In this document: piece by piece, positions 1-9,750 of the stretch
Layout of the letters: each line of letters begins with the position of its first letter
Position numbering within the stretch: the stretch's first letter is position 1
Source of the DNA: Pseudomonas sp. Z8(2022)
Lineage (GTDB): Bacteria > Pseudomonadota > Gammaproteobacteria > Pseudomonadales > Pseudomonadaceae
Direction: 5' to 3'
DNA: 64,000 nt
Assembly: GCF_025837155.1 (NCBI RefSeq)
Contig: NZ_CP107549.1
Span: forward strand, 3,348,001 to 3,412,000
Program-made: the position numbers and the translations under genes
The notes under the pieces: model-generated
Databases searched by the model: none
Told to the model about the DNA's origin: nothing
Seen by the model: only the letters and a program-made list of their open reading frames with translations

Positions 1-3000
1 AGCGCCTGAAAAAGGCCGCTGCGCAGATCGACCGTACGCCGCACTGGATGATCAAACAGGCGATCTTCAATTATCTGGAGCAAGTCGAGAGTGGCCTGAC
101 GCCCGCCGAGCATGCCGGCCTCGCCGCTGCCGCCGGTGACGAAGCCCTGGATTCGCTGACCGAGCAGGGCCTGCAGGTATTCCTCGATTTTGCCGAGAGC
201 ATCCTGCCGCAGTCGGTGTTGCGCGCCGCCATCACCAGTGCCTACCGCCGCCCGGAAACCGAAGTGGTACCGATGCTGCTGGAGCAGGCGCGCCTGAACC
301 CCGAGCAGGCCGAGGCCTCGCAGAAACTTGCTCTCGGCATCGCCGAGAAGCTGCGCAACCAGAAGAACGCCAGCGGCCGTCAGGGTCTGGTGCAGGGCCT
401 GCTGCAGGAGTTCTCGCTGTCGTCGCAGGAAGGTGTGGCGCTGATGTGCCTGGCCGAAGCCCTGCTGCGCATCCCCGACAAGGCCACCCGCGACGCACTG
501 ATCCGCGACAAGATCGCCAGCGGCAACTGGAGCCAGCACCTCGGCCAGAGCCCGTCGATGTTCGTCAACGCAGCGAGCTGGGGCCTGCTGATCACCGGCA
601 AGCTGGTGTCAACCCACAACGAGGCCGGCATGACCTCGGCGCTCAACCGCATCATCGGCAAGAGCGGCGAGCCGGTAATCCGCAAGGGCGTGGACATGGC
701 CATGCGCCTGATGGGCGAGCAGTTCGTCACCGGCGAAACCATCGCCGAAGCCCTGGCCAACGCCGCCACACTGGAGAGCAAGGGCTTCCGCTACTCCTAC
801 GACATGCTCGGTGAAGCGGCACTGACCGAGGAAGACGCCAAGCGTTACCTGGCCTCCTACGAGCAGGCCATCCATGCCATCGGCAAGGCTTCCCACGGTC
901 GCGGCATCTACGAAGGCCCGGGCATCTCGATCAAGCTGTCCGCCCTGCACCCGCGCTACAGCCGCGCCCAGTACGAACGCGTGATGGACGAGCTGTACCC
1001 GACCCTGCTGAGCCTGACCCAGCTGGCCAAGCAGTACGACATCGGCATCAACATCGACGCAGAGGAAGCCGACCGCCTGGAGCTGTCGCTGGATCTGCTC
1101 GAGCGCCTGTGCTTCGAGCCGAGCCTGGCCGGCTGGAACGGCATCGGTTTCGTCATCCAGGCCTACCAGAAGCGCTGCCCGTACGTGATCGACTACGTCA
1201 TCGACCTGGCCAAGCGCAGCCGCCACCGCCTGATGATCCGCCTGGTCAAGGGCGCCTACTGGGACAGCGAGATCAAGCTGGCCCAGGTCAATGGCCTGGA
1301 AGGCTACCCGGTGTACACCCGCAAGCCGTACACCGATGTCTCCTACATCGCCTGTGCGCGCAAGCTGCTGGCCGCGCCGGAAGCCATCTACCCGCAGTTC
1401 GCCACGCACAACGCCCATTCGCTGTCGGCCATCTATCACCTGGCCGGGCAGAACTACTACCCGGGCCAGTACGAGTTCCAGTGCCTGCACGGCATGGGCG
1501 AGCCGCTGTACGAGCAGGTAGTAGGCACCATCAAAGACGGCAAGCTGAACCGCCCGTGCCGCATCTACGCACCGGTGGGCAGCCACGAGACCCTGCTGGC
1601 CTATCTGGTGCGTCGTCTGCTGGAAAACGGTGCCAACACCAGCTTCGTCAACCGCATCGCCGACCACAGCATCTCGCTGAAGGATCTGGTACTCGACCCG
1701 GTACAGCAGGTCGAGCAGATGGCGGCGCAGGAAGGCACCGTCGGCCTGCCGCACCCGCGCATCGCGCTGCCGCGCGACCTGTACGGCAAGGAGCGGGTCA
1801 ATTCTTCGGGCCTGGATCTGGCCAACGAACATCGCCTCGGCTCGCTGTCCTCGGCGCTGCTGTCCACCGTCAACCACAGCTACCTGGCCGAGCCGATGCT
1901 CGGTTGCGATGGCGCCAACCCGGGCGAGCCGGAGCCGGTGCGCAACCCGGCCGATCATCGTGACCTGGTCGGCCATGTGCGCGAAGCCAGCGTTGCCGAT
2001 GTCGACAGCGCCCTGCTCTGCGCCCTGGCCAGCGGGCAGATCTGGCAGTCCACCCTGCCGGCCGAGCGCGCCGCCGTACTGGAGCGCGCCGCCGACCTGA
2101 TGGAAGCCGAGCTGCAACAGCTGATGGGCCTGCTGGTACGCGAGTCCGGCAAGACCTTCGCCAACGCCATCGCCGAAGTGCGCGAGGCGGTGGACTTCCT
2201 CCGTTACTACGCGATCCAGGCACGCAGTTTCAGCAATGACAGCCACCGGCCGCTGGGCCCGGTGGTGTGCATCAGCCCGTGGAACTTCCCTCTGGCGATC
2301 TTCACCGGTCAGGTCTGCGCCGCGCTGGCCGCCGGCAACACCGTGCTGGCCAAACCGGCCGAGCAGACGCCGCTGATCGCCGCCCAGGCCGTGCGCATCC
2401 TGCGCGAGGCCGGCGTGCCGGCCGGTGCCGTGCAGCTGCTGCCGGGCCGTGGTGAAACCGTCGGTGCGCGTCTGGTGGGTGACGAGCGCGTGCGTGGCGT
2501 GATGTTCACCGGCTCCACCGAAGTTGCCGGCATCCTCCAGCGCAACATTGCCGGTCGTCTGGATGCCCAGGGCCGTACCATTCCGCTGATCGCCGAAACC
2601 GGTGGCCTGAACGCCATGATCGTCGATTCCTCGGCGCTGACCGAGCAGGTGGTGATGGACGTGGTCGCCTCCGCCTTCGACAGCGCCGGCCAGCGCTGCT
2701 CGGCCCTGCGCGTGCTGTGCGTGCAGGACGACGTGGCCGACCGCGTGCTGACCATGCTCAAGGGCGCCATGGCCGAATACACCCTCGGCAACCCGGAGCG
2801 TCTGAACACCGACATCGGCCCGGTGATCGACGCCGAAGCCAAGGCCGGCATCGAAACCCACATCGCCAAGCTGCGCGAGAAAGGCCGCAAGGTCACTCAA
2901 CTGGCACGCGTCAACGGCGAGGAGATCAAGCGCGGCACCTTCGTCGTACCGACCTTGATCGAGCTGGACAGCTTCGACGAAATGAAGCGCGAGATCTTCG

Positions 3001-3890
3001 GCCCGGTGCTGCACGTGGTGCGCTACCAGCGCGCTGACCTTGGCAAGCTGCTGCAGCAGATCAACGACAGCGGCTACGGCCTGACCCTCGGCGTGCACAC
3101 CCGCATCGACGAGACCATCGCCCAGGTGGTCGGCACCGCCAAGGTCGGCAACCTGTATGTCAACCGCAACATGGTCGGCGCCGTTGTCGGCGTGCAGCCG
3201 TTCGGCGGCGAAGGTCTGTCCGGCACCGGCCCGAAAGCCGGTGGCCCGCTGTACCTGTATCGTCTGCTGTCGACCCGTCCGCAGGAGGCGGTCGCCCAGT
3301 ACCTGCAACAGGCCGAGGTGCAGACCCTGCCGGTTCCGAGCGAACTGGACAAGGTGCGCGCCGCCTTCGCCGAGTGGGCAGGCAAGCAGGAGCCGGGCAT
3401 CGCCACGCTGTTCGAGCAGTACCGCGCGCTGTCGCAGAGCTACAGCAGCCACACGCTGACCGGCCCGACCGGCGAGCGCAACAGCTACAGCCTGCTGCCG
3501 CGCGAGCGCGTGCTCAACCTGGCCGACGAGCGCAGCGACCTGCTGGCCCAACTGGCCGCCACCCTGGCGGTGGGCAGTAAGGCGATCTGGCTGGAAAGCC
3601 AGCGCGCGCTGCATGCCGAACTGCCGAAGGACGTGCAGAAGCACATCCAGCTGGTGGCCGACTGGAACAGCATCGACGTGGAGCTGGACGCCATCCTGCA
3701 CCACGGCGATTCCGACCAGTTGCGCGCGGTGAGCGAGCAGGCAGCGCAGCGCAAGGGTGCCATCGTCGGCGTGCACGGGCTGAACAAGGGCGAAACCGAC
3801 ATTGCGCTGGAGCGCCTGCTGATCGAGCACGCCTTGAGCGTCAACACCGCAGCGGCTGGCGGTAACGCCAGCCTGATGACCATCGGTTAA
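1..3890 (+). CDS. putA: Trifunctional proline utilisation protein PutA, 5' end cut by window
   Basis: The protein oxidises proline to glutamate with FAD-dependent proline dehydrogenase and NAD-dependent P5C/glutamate-semialdehyde dehydrogenase domains, and in Pseudomonas it also represses its own operon. The reading frame is open from base 3. The first visible residues (RLKKAAAQIDRTPHW, then IKQAIFNYLE) belong to the N-terminal ribbon-helix-helix DNA-binding domain, so only a short N-terminus is missing and the ATG at 48 is internal. The proline dehydrogenase barrel follows (LSALHPRYSR, GAYWDSEIKLAQ). The aldehyde dehydrogenase half has SPWNFPLAIFTGQ, GSTEVAG, the ETGGLNAM glutamate and the catalytic cysteine in GQRCSAL (codon 2697-2699). 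About 1295 codons are visible, matching the family's roughly 1310. The C-terminal extension typical of long PutA proteins is present. Confidence 0.97.
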   Translation, partial: RLKKAAAQIDRTPHWMIKQAIFNYLEQVESGLTPAEHAGLAAAAGDEALDSLTEQGLQVFLDFAESILPQSVLRAAITSAYRRPETEVVPMLLEQARLNPEQAEASQKLALGIAEKLRNQKNASGRQGLVQGLLQEFSLSSQEGVALMCLAEALLRIPDKATRDALIRDKIASGNWSQHLGQSPSMFVNAASWGLLITGKLVSTHNEAGMTSALNRIIGKSGEPVIRKGVDMAMRLMGEQFVTGETIAEALANAATLESKGFRYSYDMLGEAALTEEDAKRYLASYEQAIHAIGKASHGRGIYEGPGISIKLSALHPRYSRAQYERVMDELYPTLLSLTQLAKQYDIGINIDAEEADRLELSLDLLERLCFEPSLAGWNGIGFVIQAYQKRCPYVIDYVIDLAKRSRHRLMIRLVKGAYWDSEIKLAQVNGLEGYPVYTRKPYTDVSYIACARKLLAAPEAIYPQFATHNAHSLSAIYHLAGQNYYPGQYEFQCLHGMGEPLYEQVVGTIKDGKLNRPCRIYAPVGSHETLLAYLVRRLLENGANTSFVNRIADHSISLKDLVLDPVQQVEQMAAQEGTVGLPHPRIALPRDLYGKERVNSSGLDLANEHRLGSLSSALLSTVNHSYLAEPMLGCDGANPGEPEPVRNPADHRDLVGHVREASVADVDSALLCALASGQIWQSTLPAERAAVLERAADLMEAELQQLMGLLVRESGKTFANAIAEVREAVDFLRYYAIQARSFSNDSHRPLGPVVCISPWNFPLAIFTGQVCAALAAGNTVLAKPAEQTPLIAAQAVRILREAGVPAGAVQLLPGRGETVGARLVGDERVRGVMFTGSTEVAGILQRNIAGRLDAQGRTIPLIAETGGLNAMIVDSSALTEQVVMDVVASAFDSAGQRCSALRVLCVQDDVADRVLTMLKGAMAEYTLGNPERLNTDIGPVIDAEAKAGIETHIAKLREKGRKVTQLARVNGEEIKRGTFVVPTLIELDSFDEMKREIFGPVLHVVRYQRADLGKLLQQINDSGYGLTLGVHTRIDETIAQVVGTAKVGNLYVNRNMVGAVVGVQPFGGEGLSGTGPKAGGPLYLYRLLSTRPQEAVAQYLQQAEVQTLPVPSELDKVRAAFAEWAGKQEPGIATLFEQYRALSQSYSSHTLTGPTGERNSYSLLPRERVLNLADERSDLLAQLAATLAVGSKAIWLESQRALHAELPKDVQKHIQLVADWNSIDVELDAILHHGDSDQLRAVSEQAAQRKGAIVGVHGLNKGETDIALERLLIEHALSVNTAAAGGNASLMTIG

Positions 3891-3906
3891 ACGCCGCTGT
3901 CATCTC

Positions 3907-3933
3907 GTGGAAAGCTGGCTGAAAGCTTTCCAC
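3907..3933 (+). terminator. Hairpin after putA, possible terminator
   Basis: A perfect 10-bp stem (GTGGAAAGCT at 3907-3916 with AGCTTTCCAC at 3924-3933) and 7-nt loop begins 17 nt after the putA stop. No T-tract follows, so it could terminate weakly or protect the 3' end of the mRNA. Confidence 0.5.
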
Positions 3934-4228
3934 GCCATGCTGTACCCACGCGGCGCAACTGCCTGCAGGGGCTACCCGCCCGGCACCGCGTTCTCTCCTT
4001 CCGACCTTCGGGTCTGCGCCAGCCTACCCGGCCGGCGCATCGAGCGGGGCCAAACGCCCCGCCCGCTCTTCCCCCCTCGAAACTCCATCTCAGTTAGCCA
4101 TCATTGCGTAACGAAAAGTTCGGACTATAGTGTCAGGACTGGTGCGCCCAGGCGCGCCGGTCGGAGCTGCATTCCTGACTCGTTCAGGTGCTCGACAACG
4201 CCTGCATACAGGGATGTGCGTTGACGAA
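3934..4228. other. Intergenic stretch between putA and the arc promoter
   Basis: I see no convincing gene here. The open frame at 3907-4224 lacks a Shine-Dalgarno sequence and any family resemblance. The hexamer CCTGAC recurs at about 4183 and 4230, and CCTGACTCGTTCAGG near 4183-4197 is a small inverted repeat, which may point to an extra regulator of the arc operon. I could not place an ArgR site with confidence. Confidence 0.5.
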
Positions 4229-4280
4229 TCCTGACTATTGATTCAAGTCAGGATGCAGTGCTCGTCAAACGCGCTCAATA
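4229..4280 (+). promoter_or_regulatory. ANR (FNR-type) box and promoter of arcDABC
   Basis: TTGATTCAAGTCAG at 4238-4251 fits the ANR/FNR pattern TTGAT-N4-(A/G)TCA(A/G). Its centre is 4244.5, and a -10-like TCAATA lies at 4275-4280. A start near 4286 would put the box at about -41.5, the class II activator position known for arc operons in P. aeruginosa. The box sits inside a perfect 8-bp inverted repeat (TCCTGACT 4229-4236, AGTCAGGA 4246-4253). Anaerobic induction is inferred from the box and its spacing. Confidence 0.8.
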
Positions 4281-4313
4281 CCTATGTCCCCTTGTGACAC
4301 GGAGGTAATTGAG

Positions 4314-5741
4314 ATGTCTGATTCGACACAAAAACTCCGCCTCGGCGCATTGATTGCGCTGGTCGTCGGCTCCATGGTCGGCGGCGGTATTTTCTCCCTT
4401 CCGCAAAACATCGCTGCCAGCGCCAGCGCCGGGGCCACGCTTGTCGGCTGGTTGATCACCGGTGTCGGCATGCTGACCCTGGCGTTCGTGTTCCAGACCC
4501 TGGCCAACCGCAAGCCCGAACTCGACGGCGGGGTCTACGCCTACGCCAAGGCCGGTTTCGGCGACTACATGGGTTTCTCATCGGCCTGGGGCTACTGGAT
4601 CAGCGCCTGGATCGGCAACGTCAGCTACATGGTGCTGCTGTTCTCCACCCTGGGTTACTTCTTCCCGGTGTTCGGTGAAGGCAACACCCTGCCGGCGGTG
4701 ATCTGCGCCTCGCTGCTGCTCTGGCTGCTGCACTTTCTGGTGCTACGCGGCATCAAGGAGGCGGCGTTCATCAACACCGTCACCACCATCGCCAAGATGG
4801 TTCCCCTGGCGCTGTTCATCATCATCGCCGCCATCGCCTTCAAGTTCGACGTCTACACCGCGGATTTCTGGGGCCATGGCAACAGTGAACTGGGCAGCGT
4901 TATGGATCAGGTGCGCAACATGATGCTGGTCACCGTCTGGGTGTTCATCGGCATCGAAGGCGCAAGCATCTTCTCGGCCCGAGCCGAGAAACGCAGCGAC
5001 GTTGGCAAGGCCACGGTGCTCGGCTTCGTCGGCGTGCTCCTGCTGCTGGTGCTGGTCAACGTGCTCAGCCAGGGCATTCTGGCTCAGGCCGAACTGGCCG
5101 GCCTGAAGAACCCGTCCATGGCCGGTGTACTGGAGCAGGTAGTGGGTCCCTGGGGCGCACAGCTGATCGCCATCGGCCTCATCGTCTCACTGGCTGGAGC
5201 CTTGCTGTCGTGGACGCTGCTGTGCGCCGAGATTCTCTTCGCCAGCGCGCGCGACCACACCATGCCGGAGTTCCTGCGCAAGGAGAACGCCAACCAGGTT
5301 CCGGCCAATGCGCTGTGGCTGTCCAACGGGCTGATCCAGCTTTTTCTGATCATCACTTTGTTCAGTGCCTCCACCTACCTCAGCCTGCTGTACCTGGCCA
5401 CCTCGATGATTCTGGTGCCGTACTTCTGGTCCAGCGCCTATGCAGTGCTGCTGGCCGTGCGCGGCGAGACCTACGAAAACGCCGCTGGCGAGCGCAACAA
5501 GGATCTGCTGATCGCGGGTATCTCTACCCTTTACGCGGTCTGGCTGGTGTACGCCGCTGGCGTGCAGTACCTGCTGCTCTCGGCACTGCTGTATGCGCCT
5601 GGCGCGATTCTCTTCGCCAAGGCTAAGCGCGAACTGGGTCAACCCATCTTCACCGGCGTCGAGAAGCTGATTTTCGTCGTCGTGCTGATCGGTGCCGCCA
5701 TTGCCGCCTACGGGCTCTATGACGGTTTCCTGAGTATCTGA
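4314..5741 (+). CDS. arcD: Arginine/ornithine antiporter
   Basis: This inner-membrane APC-family exchanger imports arginine and exports ornithine for the arginine deiminase pathway. The 475-residue protein is hydrophobic throughout, with about 12-13 membrane segments. The family's N-terminal substrate-site motif is visible as [14 protein letters not shown] chose ATG 4314 because GGAGGT lies 7 nt upstream (4301-4306). The in-frame codon at 4284 has no such site and would sit at or before the predicted transcript start. It is first in arcDABC, 73 nt before arcA, which fits supplying arginine to the next enzyme. Confidence 0.95.
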   Translation: MSDSTQKLRLGALIALVVGSMVGGGIFSLPQNIAASASAGATLVGWLITGVGMLTLAFVFQTLANRKPELDGGVYAYAKAGFGDYMGFSSAWGYWISAWIGNVSYMVLLFSTLGYFFPVFGEGNTLPAVICASLLLWLLHFLVLRGIKEAAFINTVTTIAKMVPLALFIIIAAIAFKFDVYTADFWGHGNSELGSVMDQVRNMMLVTVWVFIGIEGASIFSARAEKRSDVGKATVLGFVGVLLLLVLVNVLSQGILAQAELAGLKNPSMAGVLEQVVGPWGAQLIAIGLIVSLAGALLSWTLLCAEILFASARDHTMPEFLRKENANQVPANALWLSNGLIQLFLIITLFSASTYLSLLYLATSMILVPYFWSSAYAVLLAVRGETYENAAGERNKDLLIAGISTLYAVWLVYAAGVQYLLLSALLYAPGAILFAKAKRELGQPIFTGVEKLIFVVVLIGAAIAAYGLYDGFLSI

Positions 5742-5745
5742 AAAC

Positions 5746-5765
5746 GCTGGCCGAGAGCGGCCAGC
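5746..5765 (+). other. Intercistronic hairpin arcD-arcA
   Basis: GCTGGCCG (5746-5753) pairs perfectly with CGGCCAGC (5758-5765) across an AGAG loop, 4 nt after the arcD stop. There is no T-tract, so it is probably an mRNA processing or stability element inside the operon. Confidence 0.6.
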
Positions 5766-5814
5766 ACGGGTCGCCGGCCAGTCTGAAAACTCGCTCAACG
5801 AGAAGGAGTTCGAC

Positions 5815-7065
5815 ATGTCCAAGAAAGCCCTCGGCGTTCATTCCGAAGCCGGCAAACTGCACAAGGTGATGGTCTGTTCGCCAGGCCTCGCCCACCTGCG
5901 CCTGACCCCCGCCAACTGCGACGAACTGCTGTTCGATGATGTGCTCTGGGTGTCGCAGGCCAAGCGCGACCACTTCGACTTCATGACCAAGATGCGCGAA
6001 CGCGGCGTGGAAGTCGTGGAGATGCACAACCTGCTGGAAGAGACGGTCAGCGATCCTCACGCGCTGAAGTGGATTCTCGACCGCAAGATCACCCCCAACA
6101 GCGTCGGCCTCGGCCTGCAGAACGAAGTGCGTTCTTTCATCGAAGGTCTGGAACCGCGGCGCATCGCCGAGTTCCTCATCGGCGGTGTATCCGGTGCCGA
6201 TCTGGCCAGGCACAAGGATTCCGAGGCGGCGAAGATGTTCAACGCCTACCTGGGCGAAGCCAGCTTCATCTTCCCACCGCTGCCCAACACCCAGTTCACT
6301 CGCGACACCACCTGCTGGATCTATGGCGGCGTCACCCTCAACCCGATGTACTGGCCGGCACGCCGTCAGGAAACCCTGCTCACCAGCGCCATCTACACCT
6401 TCCACCCGGACTTCGCCGACGAACCATTCGAGATCTGGTACGGCGATCCGGACAAGGATCATGGCTCGGCCACCCTTGAAGGCGGCGACGTGATGCCCAT
6501 CGGCAACGGCACCGTGCTGATCGGCATGGGCGAGCGCACCTCGCACCAGGCCATTGGCCAGGTGGCACGCGCGCTGTTCGCCAAGGGCGCGGCAGACAAG
6601 GTGGTGGTCGCCGGCCTCGGCCGCTCGCGCGCGGCCATGCATCTGGACACCGTGTTCAGCTTCTGCGACCGCGATCTGGTGACCATCTTCCCGGAAGTGG
6701 CCAACAGCATCGTGCCCTTCATCCTGCGCCCGGACGAAAGCCGCCCCGGCGGCATCGACGTGCGCCGCGAGGACAAGCCCTTCGTCGACGTCGTCGCCGA
6801 GTGCCTCGGCCTCAAGCAACTGCGCGTGGTGGAAACCGGTGGCGACGCCTACGAGGCCGAGCGCGAGCAATGGGATGACGGCAACAACGTGGTCTGCCTG
6901 GAACCAGGCGTGGTCATTGGCTACGACCGCAACACCTACACCAATACCCTGCTGCGCAAGGCCGGCGTCGAGGTCATCACCATCAGCGCCAGCGAACTGG
7001 GCCGCGGTCGTGGCGGCGGCCACTGCATGACCTGCCCGATCATTCGCGACCCAATCGACTACTGA
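5815..7065 (+). CDS. arcA: Arginine deiminase
   Basis: This cytosolic enzyme hydrolyses arginine to citrulline and ammonia, the first step of the ATP-yielding deiminase pathway. At 416 residues it has the family length. The N-terminus [18 protein letters not shown] is typical. [12 protein letters not shown] and the ending [10 protein letters not shown] carry active-site residues, with the nucleophilic cysteine at residue 404, next to His403. An AGAAGGAG site precedes ATG 5815. It lies between the transporter and the carbamoyltransferase, the standard Pseudomonas order, and is expected to be co-transcribed from the ANR promoter. Confidence 0.98.
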   Translation: MSKKALGVHSEAGKLHKVMVCSPGLAHLRLTPANCDELLFDDVLWVSQAKRDHFDFMTKMRERGVEVVEMHNLLEETVSDPHALKWILDRKITPNSVGLGLQNEVRSFIEGLEPRRIAEFLIGGVSGADLARHKDSEAAKMFNAYLGEASFIFPPLPNTQFTRDTTCWIYGGVTLNPMYWPARRQETLLTSAIYTFHPDFADEPFEIWYGDPDKDHGSATLEGGDVMPIGNGTVLIGMGERTSHQAIGQVARALFAKGAADKVVVAGLGRSRAAMHLDTVFSFCDRDLVTIFPEVANSIVPFILRPDESRPGGIDVRREDKPFVDVVAECLGLKQLRVVETGGDAYEAEREQWDDGNNVVCLEPGVVIGYDRNTYTNTLLRKAGVEVITISASELGRGRGGGHCMTCPIIRDPIDY

Positions 7066-7074
7066 TCCAGCCAA

Positions 7075-7099
7075 CCCCGGCGGCCATCCGCTGCCGGGG
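7075..7099 (+). other. Intercistronic hairpin arcA-arcB
   Basis: CCCCGGCGGC (7075-7084) pairs with GCTGCCGGGG (7090-7099), a 10-bp stem with one G-U pair and a CATCC loop. No T-tract follows. It is likely a segmental stability or processing signal in the arc mRNA. Confidence 0.6.
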
Positions 7100-7129
7100 C
7101 GTTTCAGCTGCCCACAAGGAGAGAGAACC

Positions 7130-8140
7130 ATGGCGTTCAACATGCACAACCGTAACCTGCTCAGCCTGATGCACCACAGCACCCGCGAGCTGCGTTACCT
7201 GCTCGACCTGTCCCGCGATCTCAAGCGTGCCAAGTACACCGGCACCGAGCAACAGCACCTGACCCGCAAGAACATCGCGCTGATCTTCGAGAAGACCTCC
7301 ACCCGCACCCGCTGCGCCTTCGAGGTCGCCGCCTATGACCAGGGCGCCAACGTCACCTACATCGACCCGAACTCGTCGCAGATCGGCCACAAGGAATCGA
7401 TGAAAGACACCGCCCGCGTGCTCGGGCGCATGTACGACGCCATCGAGTACCGCGGCTTCAAGCAGGAAATCGTCGAAGAGCTGGCCACCTATGCCGGGGT
7501 ACCGGTGTTCAACGGCCTGACCGACGAATACCACCCGACGCAGATGCTCGCCGATGTGCTGACCATGCGCGAGCACAGCGACAAACCCTTGCATGACATC
7601 GCCTACGCCTACCTGGGTGACGCCCGCAACAACATGGGCAACTCGCTGCTGCTGGTCGGCGCCAAGCTCGGCATGGACGTACGCATCGCCGCGCCCAAGG
7701 CGCTGTGGCCGAGCGACGAACACGTCGCCGCCTGCAAGAAGTTCGCGGAAGAAAGTGGCGCACGCATCCTGCTCACCGAAGATCCGAAAGAGGCGGTCAA
7801 GGGCGTGGACTTCGTCCACACCGACGTCTGGGTCTCCATGGGCGAGCCGGTGGAAGCCTGGGGTGAGCGCATCGAGGAACTGCTGCCCTATCAGGTCAAC
7901 ATGGACATCATGAAGGCCACCGGCAACCCGCGCGCCAAGTTCATGCACTGCCTGCCGGCTTTCCACAACAGCGATACCAAGGTTGGCAAGCAGATCGCCG
8001 AACAGTATCCGCACCTGGCCAACGGCATCGAAGTCACCGAAGACGTCTTCGAATCGCCCTGGAACATCGCCTTCGAGCAGGCGGAAAACCGCATGCACAC
8101 GATCAAGGCGATATTGGTCGCGACACTGGCTGACATCTGA
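7130..8140 (+). CDS. arcB: Catabolic ornithine carbamoyltransferase
   Basis: The enzyme phosphorolyses citrulline to ornithine and carbamoyl phosphate in the deiminase pathway. It has 336 residues, as in catabolic Pseudomonas enzymes. The carbamoyl-phosphate loop reads [13 protein letters not shown] and the C-terminal catalytic segment HCLPAFH. Aspartate/ornithine-binding features such as [11 protein letters not shown] and [10 protein letters not shown] are present. AAGGAGAG lies just upstream of ATG 7130. Catabolic rather than biosynthetic identity rests on operon position and length. Its stop codon directly abuts a MITE-like repeat. Confidence 0.97.
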   Translation: MAFNMHNRNLLSLMHHSTRELRYLLDLSRDLKRAKYTGTEQQHLTRKNIALIFEKTSTRTRCAFEVAAYDQGANVTYIDPNSSQIGHKESMKDTARVLGRMYDAIEYRGFKQEIVEELATYAGVPVFNGLTDEYHPTQMLADVLTMREHSDKPLHDIAYAYLGDARNNMGNSLLLVGAKLGMDVRIAAPKALWPSDEHVAACKKFAEESGARILLTEDPKEAVKGVDFVHTDVWVSMGEPVEAWGERIEELLPYQVNMDIMKATGNPRAKFMHCLPAFHNSDTKVGKQIAEQYPHLANGIEVTEDVFESPWNIAFEQAENRMHTIKAILVATLADI

Positions 8141-8279
8141 GAATCGACTGAAAGTCTGCTGCGCGTCGGCACTGCTGCGTTAAAAACAGGATCGGAATGC
8201 TCATGTACAAAAGTACACTCCGCTTCCTCCCTGTTTTTGCCTTGCATTGCTCTAGCTCGCAAGACTTTAAGCCGGTTCT
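8140..8279 (-). repeat. MITE-like dispersed repeat, copy 1 (140 bp)
   Basis: The ends are imperfect 18-bp inverted repeats (8140-8157 and 8262-8279, about 15 of 18 matching). Read on the minus strand it shares GCGAGCTAGAGC, ATGCAAGGC and CCTGTTTTTAACGCAGC with copy 2 at 24181-24394. An inner inverted repeat AAAAACAGG (8182-8190)/CCTGTTTTT (8230-8238) could form a long hairpin. It encodes no protein. Its edge coincides with the last base of the arcB stop codon. Confidence 0.7.
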
Positions 8280-8286
8280 GGCCGCC

Positions 8287-8348
8287 CGTAGCCCGGATGA
8301 AATCCGGGAACGACCTGTTCCACTACCCCGGATTGCATTCGGGCTACG
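8287..8348. repeat. REP-type palindrome, family A copy 1
   Basis: CGTAGCCCGGATGAAATCC at the left end is mirrored by GGATTGCATTCGGGCTACG at the right. Near-identical pairs recur at 9675, 41761, 46925 and 58621. Such extragenic palindromes are typical of Pseudomonas and are mobilised by RAYT transposases elsewhere in the genome. Confidence 0.85.
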
Positions 8349-8369
8349 AACACGAACAAGGAGAACAGC

Positions 8370-9296
8370 ATGCGACTCGTCATCGCCCTGGGCGGCAATG
8401 CCCTGCTTCGCCGCGGTGAAGCCATGACCGCGGAAAACCAACGTGAGAACGTACGTACCGCTTGCCGGCAGATCGCCAAGGTGGCGCCCGGCAACGAGCT
8501 AGTAATCGCCCACGGCAACGGCCCGCAGGTCGGCCTGCTGGCCCTGCAGGGCAACGCCTATGACGCCGCCAACCCCTACCCGCTGGACGTGCTCGGCGCC
8601 GAGACAGAAGGCATGATCGGTTACATGATCGAACAGGAGCTGGGCAACCTGCTGCCTTTCGAAGTGCCCTTCGCCACCATCCTCACCCAGGTCGAGGTGG
8701 ACAGTGGCGATCCGGCCTTCAAGAAACCCACCAAGCCCATCGGTCCGGTCTACGGAAAGGAAGAAGCCGAACGCCTGGCCGCCGAGAAAGGCTGGAATAT
8801 CGCCCCGGACGGCGACAAGTTTCGCCGCGTGGTGGCCAGCCCAAGACCGCAGCGCATCTTCGAGATCCGCCCGATCAAGTGGTTGCTGGAAAAAGGCAGC
8901 GTGGTGATCTGCGCTGGTGGCGGCGGCATCCCGACCATGTACGACGGCAATCAGCTGCGTGGCGTCGAAGCGGTGATCGACAAGGACCTCTGCTCAGCCC
9001 TGCTGGCCGAACAGCTCAACGCCGACCTGCTGGTGATCGCCACCGATGTGGACGCGGCCTATGTCGAGTGGGGCAAACCCGGGCAGAGATCCATCGCCGA
9101 AGCTCATCCCGATGAAATTGAGAAACTCGGCTTCGCCGCAGGTTCCATGGGACCCAAGGTACAGGCTGCCTGCGAGTTCGCGCGCAATACCGGCAACAGT
9201 GCAGTGATCGGCTCGCTGGAAAACATCGAAGCCATCGTCCAGGGCCGTTCCGGCACGCGCATCAGCCTGGACGCCAAGGGCATCATCCATCGCTGA
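8370..9296 (+). CDS. arcC: Carbamate kinase
   Basis: It transfers the phosphate of carbamoyl phosphate to ADP, the ATP-forming last step of arginine fermentation. The protein has 308 residues. Family motifs are the start [14 protein letters not shown], the AHGNGPQVG loop, [10 protein letters not shown] and the [10 protein letters not shown] helix. AAGGAGAA precedes ATG 8370. The 229-nt gap from arcB, which holds a MITE-like element and a REP, is far longer than the other gaps in this operon. Reduced or separately tuned arcC expression is therefore possible (inference). Confidence 0.97.
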   Translation: MRLVIALGGNALLRRGEAMTAENQRENVRTACRQIAKVAPGNELVIAHGNGPQVGLLALQGNAYDAANPYPLDVLGAETEGMIGYMIEQELGNLLPFEVPFATILTQVEVDSGDPAFKKPTKPIGPVYGKEEAERLAAEKGWNIAPDGDKFRRVVASPRPQRIFEIRPIKWLLEKGSVVICAGGGGIPTMYDGNQLRGVEAVIDKDLCSALLAEQLNADLLVIATDVDAAYVEWGKPGQRSIAEAHPDEIEKLGFAAGSMGPKVQAACEFARNTGNSAVIGSLENIEAIVQGRSGTRISLDAKGIIHR

Positions 9297-9308
9297 GAGG
9301 GCACGAGC

Positions 9309-9674
9309 ATGTTCACCCCTGGTCACCTGCACCGCGACAACCACGACCGCCCCGAGCATATGCGCCAACTGCCGCCCTTCTCGGTGGATTTCTACTACGA
9401 AGTCCGTCAGGACCCGCAGCAGGGGCCGATGCTGCACATGCGCCTGGTCGGCGACGTCGACGGCAGGCACTTCGAGGAAACCTTCGAGCTGCATCGCGAT
9501 GTCGCCTTCAACTTCGCCAGCGTCGCCACCCGCATCGCCGCCCGTCATGGCCTGCACCCCAACGCCAGTCCGGTGATGCGCGGCCACGACGAATACGACA
9601 AGGTATTCGCCGATATCCGCGCCAAACTGCACGCCAAACCAGGCGAGCCGGTGAACCTCGACCACGTGCTCTGA
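9309..9674 (+). CDS. Small protein resembling the DUF5064 family
   Basis: This 121-residue soluble protein has no signal peptide or membrane segment. It starts 12 nt after arcC with a GAGAGGG ribosome site, so it is probably the last gene of the arc operon. The sequence has a mixed N-terminal half (YYEVRQDPQQGPMLHMRL) and a helical C-terminus (FNFASVATRIAARHG). I recall similar Pseudomonas proteins as DUF5064, function unknown. Position suggests a link with arginine fermentation or low oxygen, but nothing in the sequence shows a catalytic role. Confidence 0.75.
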   Translation: MFTPGHLHRDNHDRPEHMRQLPPFSVDFYYEVRQDPQQGPMLHMRLVGDVDGRHFEETFELHRDVAFNFASVATRIAARHGLHPNASPVMRGHDEYDKVFADIRAKLHAKPGEPVNLDHVL

Positions 9675-9732
9675 CGTAGCCCGGATGAAATCCGGGGCTC
9701 TCGCTCATTTCCCGGATTGCATCCGGGCTACG
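9675..9732. repeat. REP-type palindrome, family A copy 2
   Basis: CGTAGCCCGGATGAAATCC is mirrored by GGATTGCATCCGGGCTACG. It begins right after the stop codon of the preceding gene and is the cleanest copy in the window. Confidence 0.85.
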
Positions 9733-9750
9733 CGCTGAAACAGCCATTTA

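Noticed and set aside
609..3830. 1073-codon open frame on the minus strand
   Set aside because: It mirrors putA codon structure, has no family resemblance, and is a GC-rich shadow of a certain gene.
8204..8218. TGTACAAAAGTACA inside the MITE-like repeat as a LitR site
   Set aside because: The half-sites are only four bases apart and sit inside the repeat; spacing does not fit the operator.
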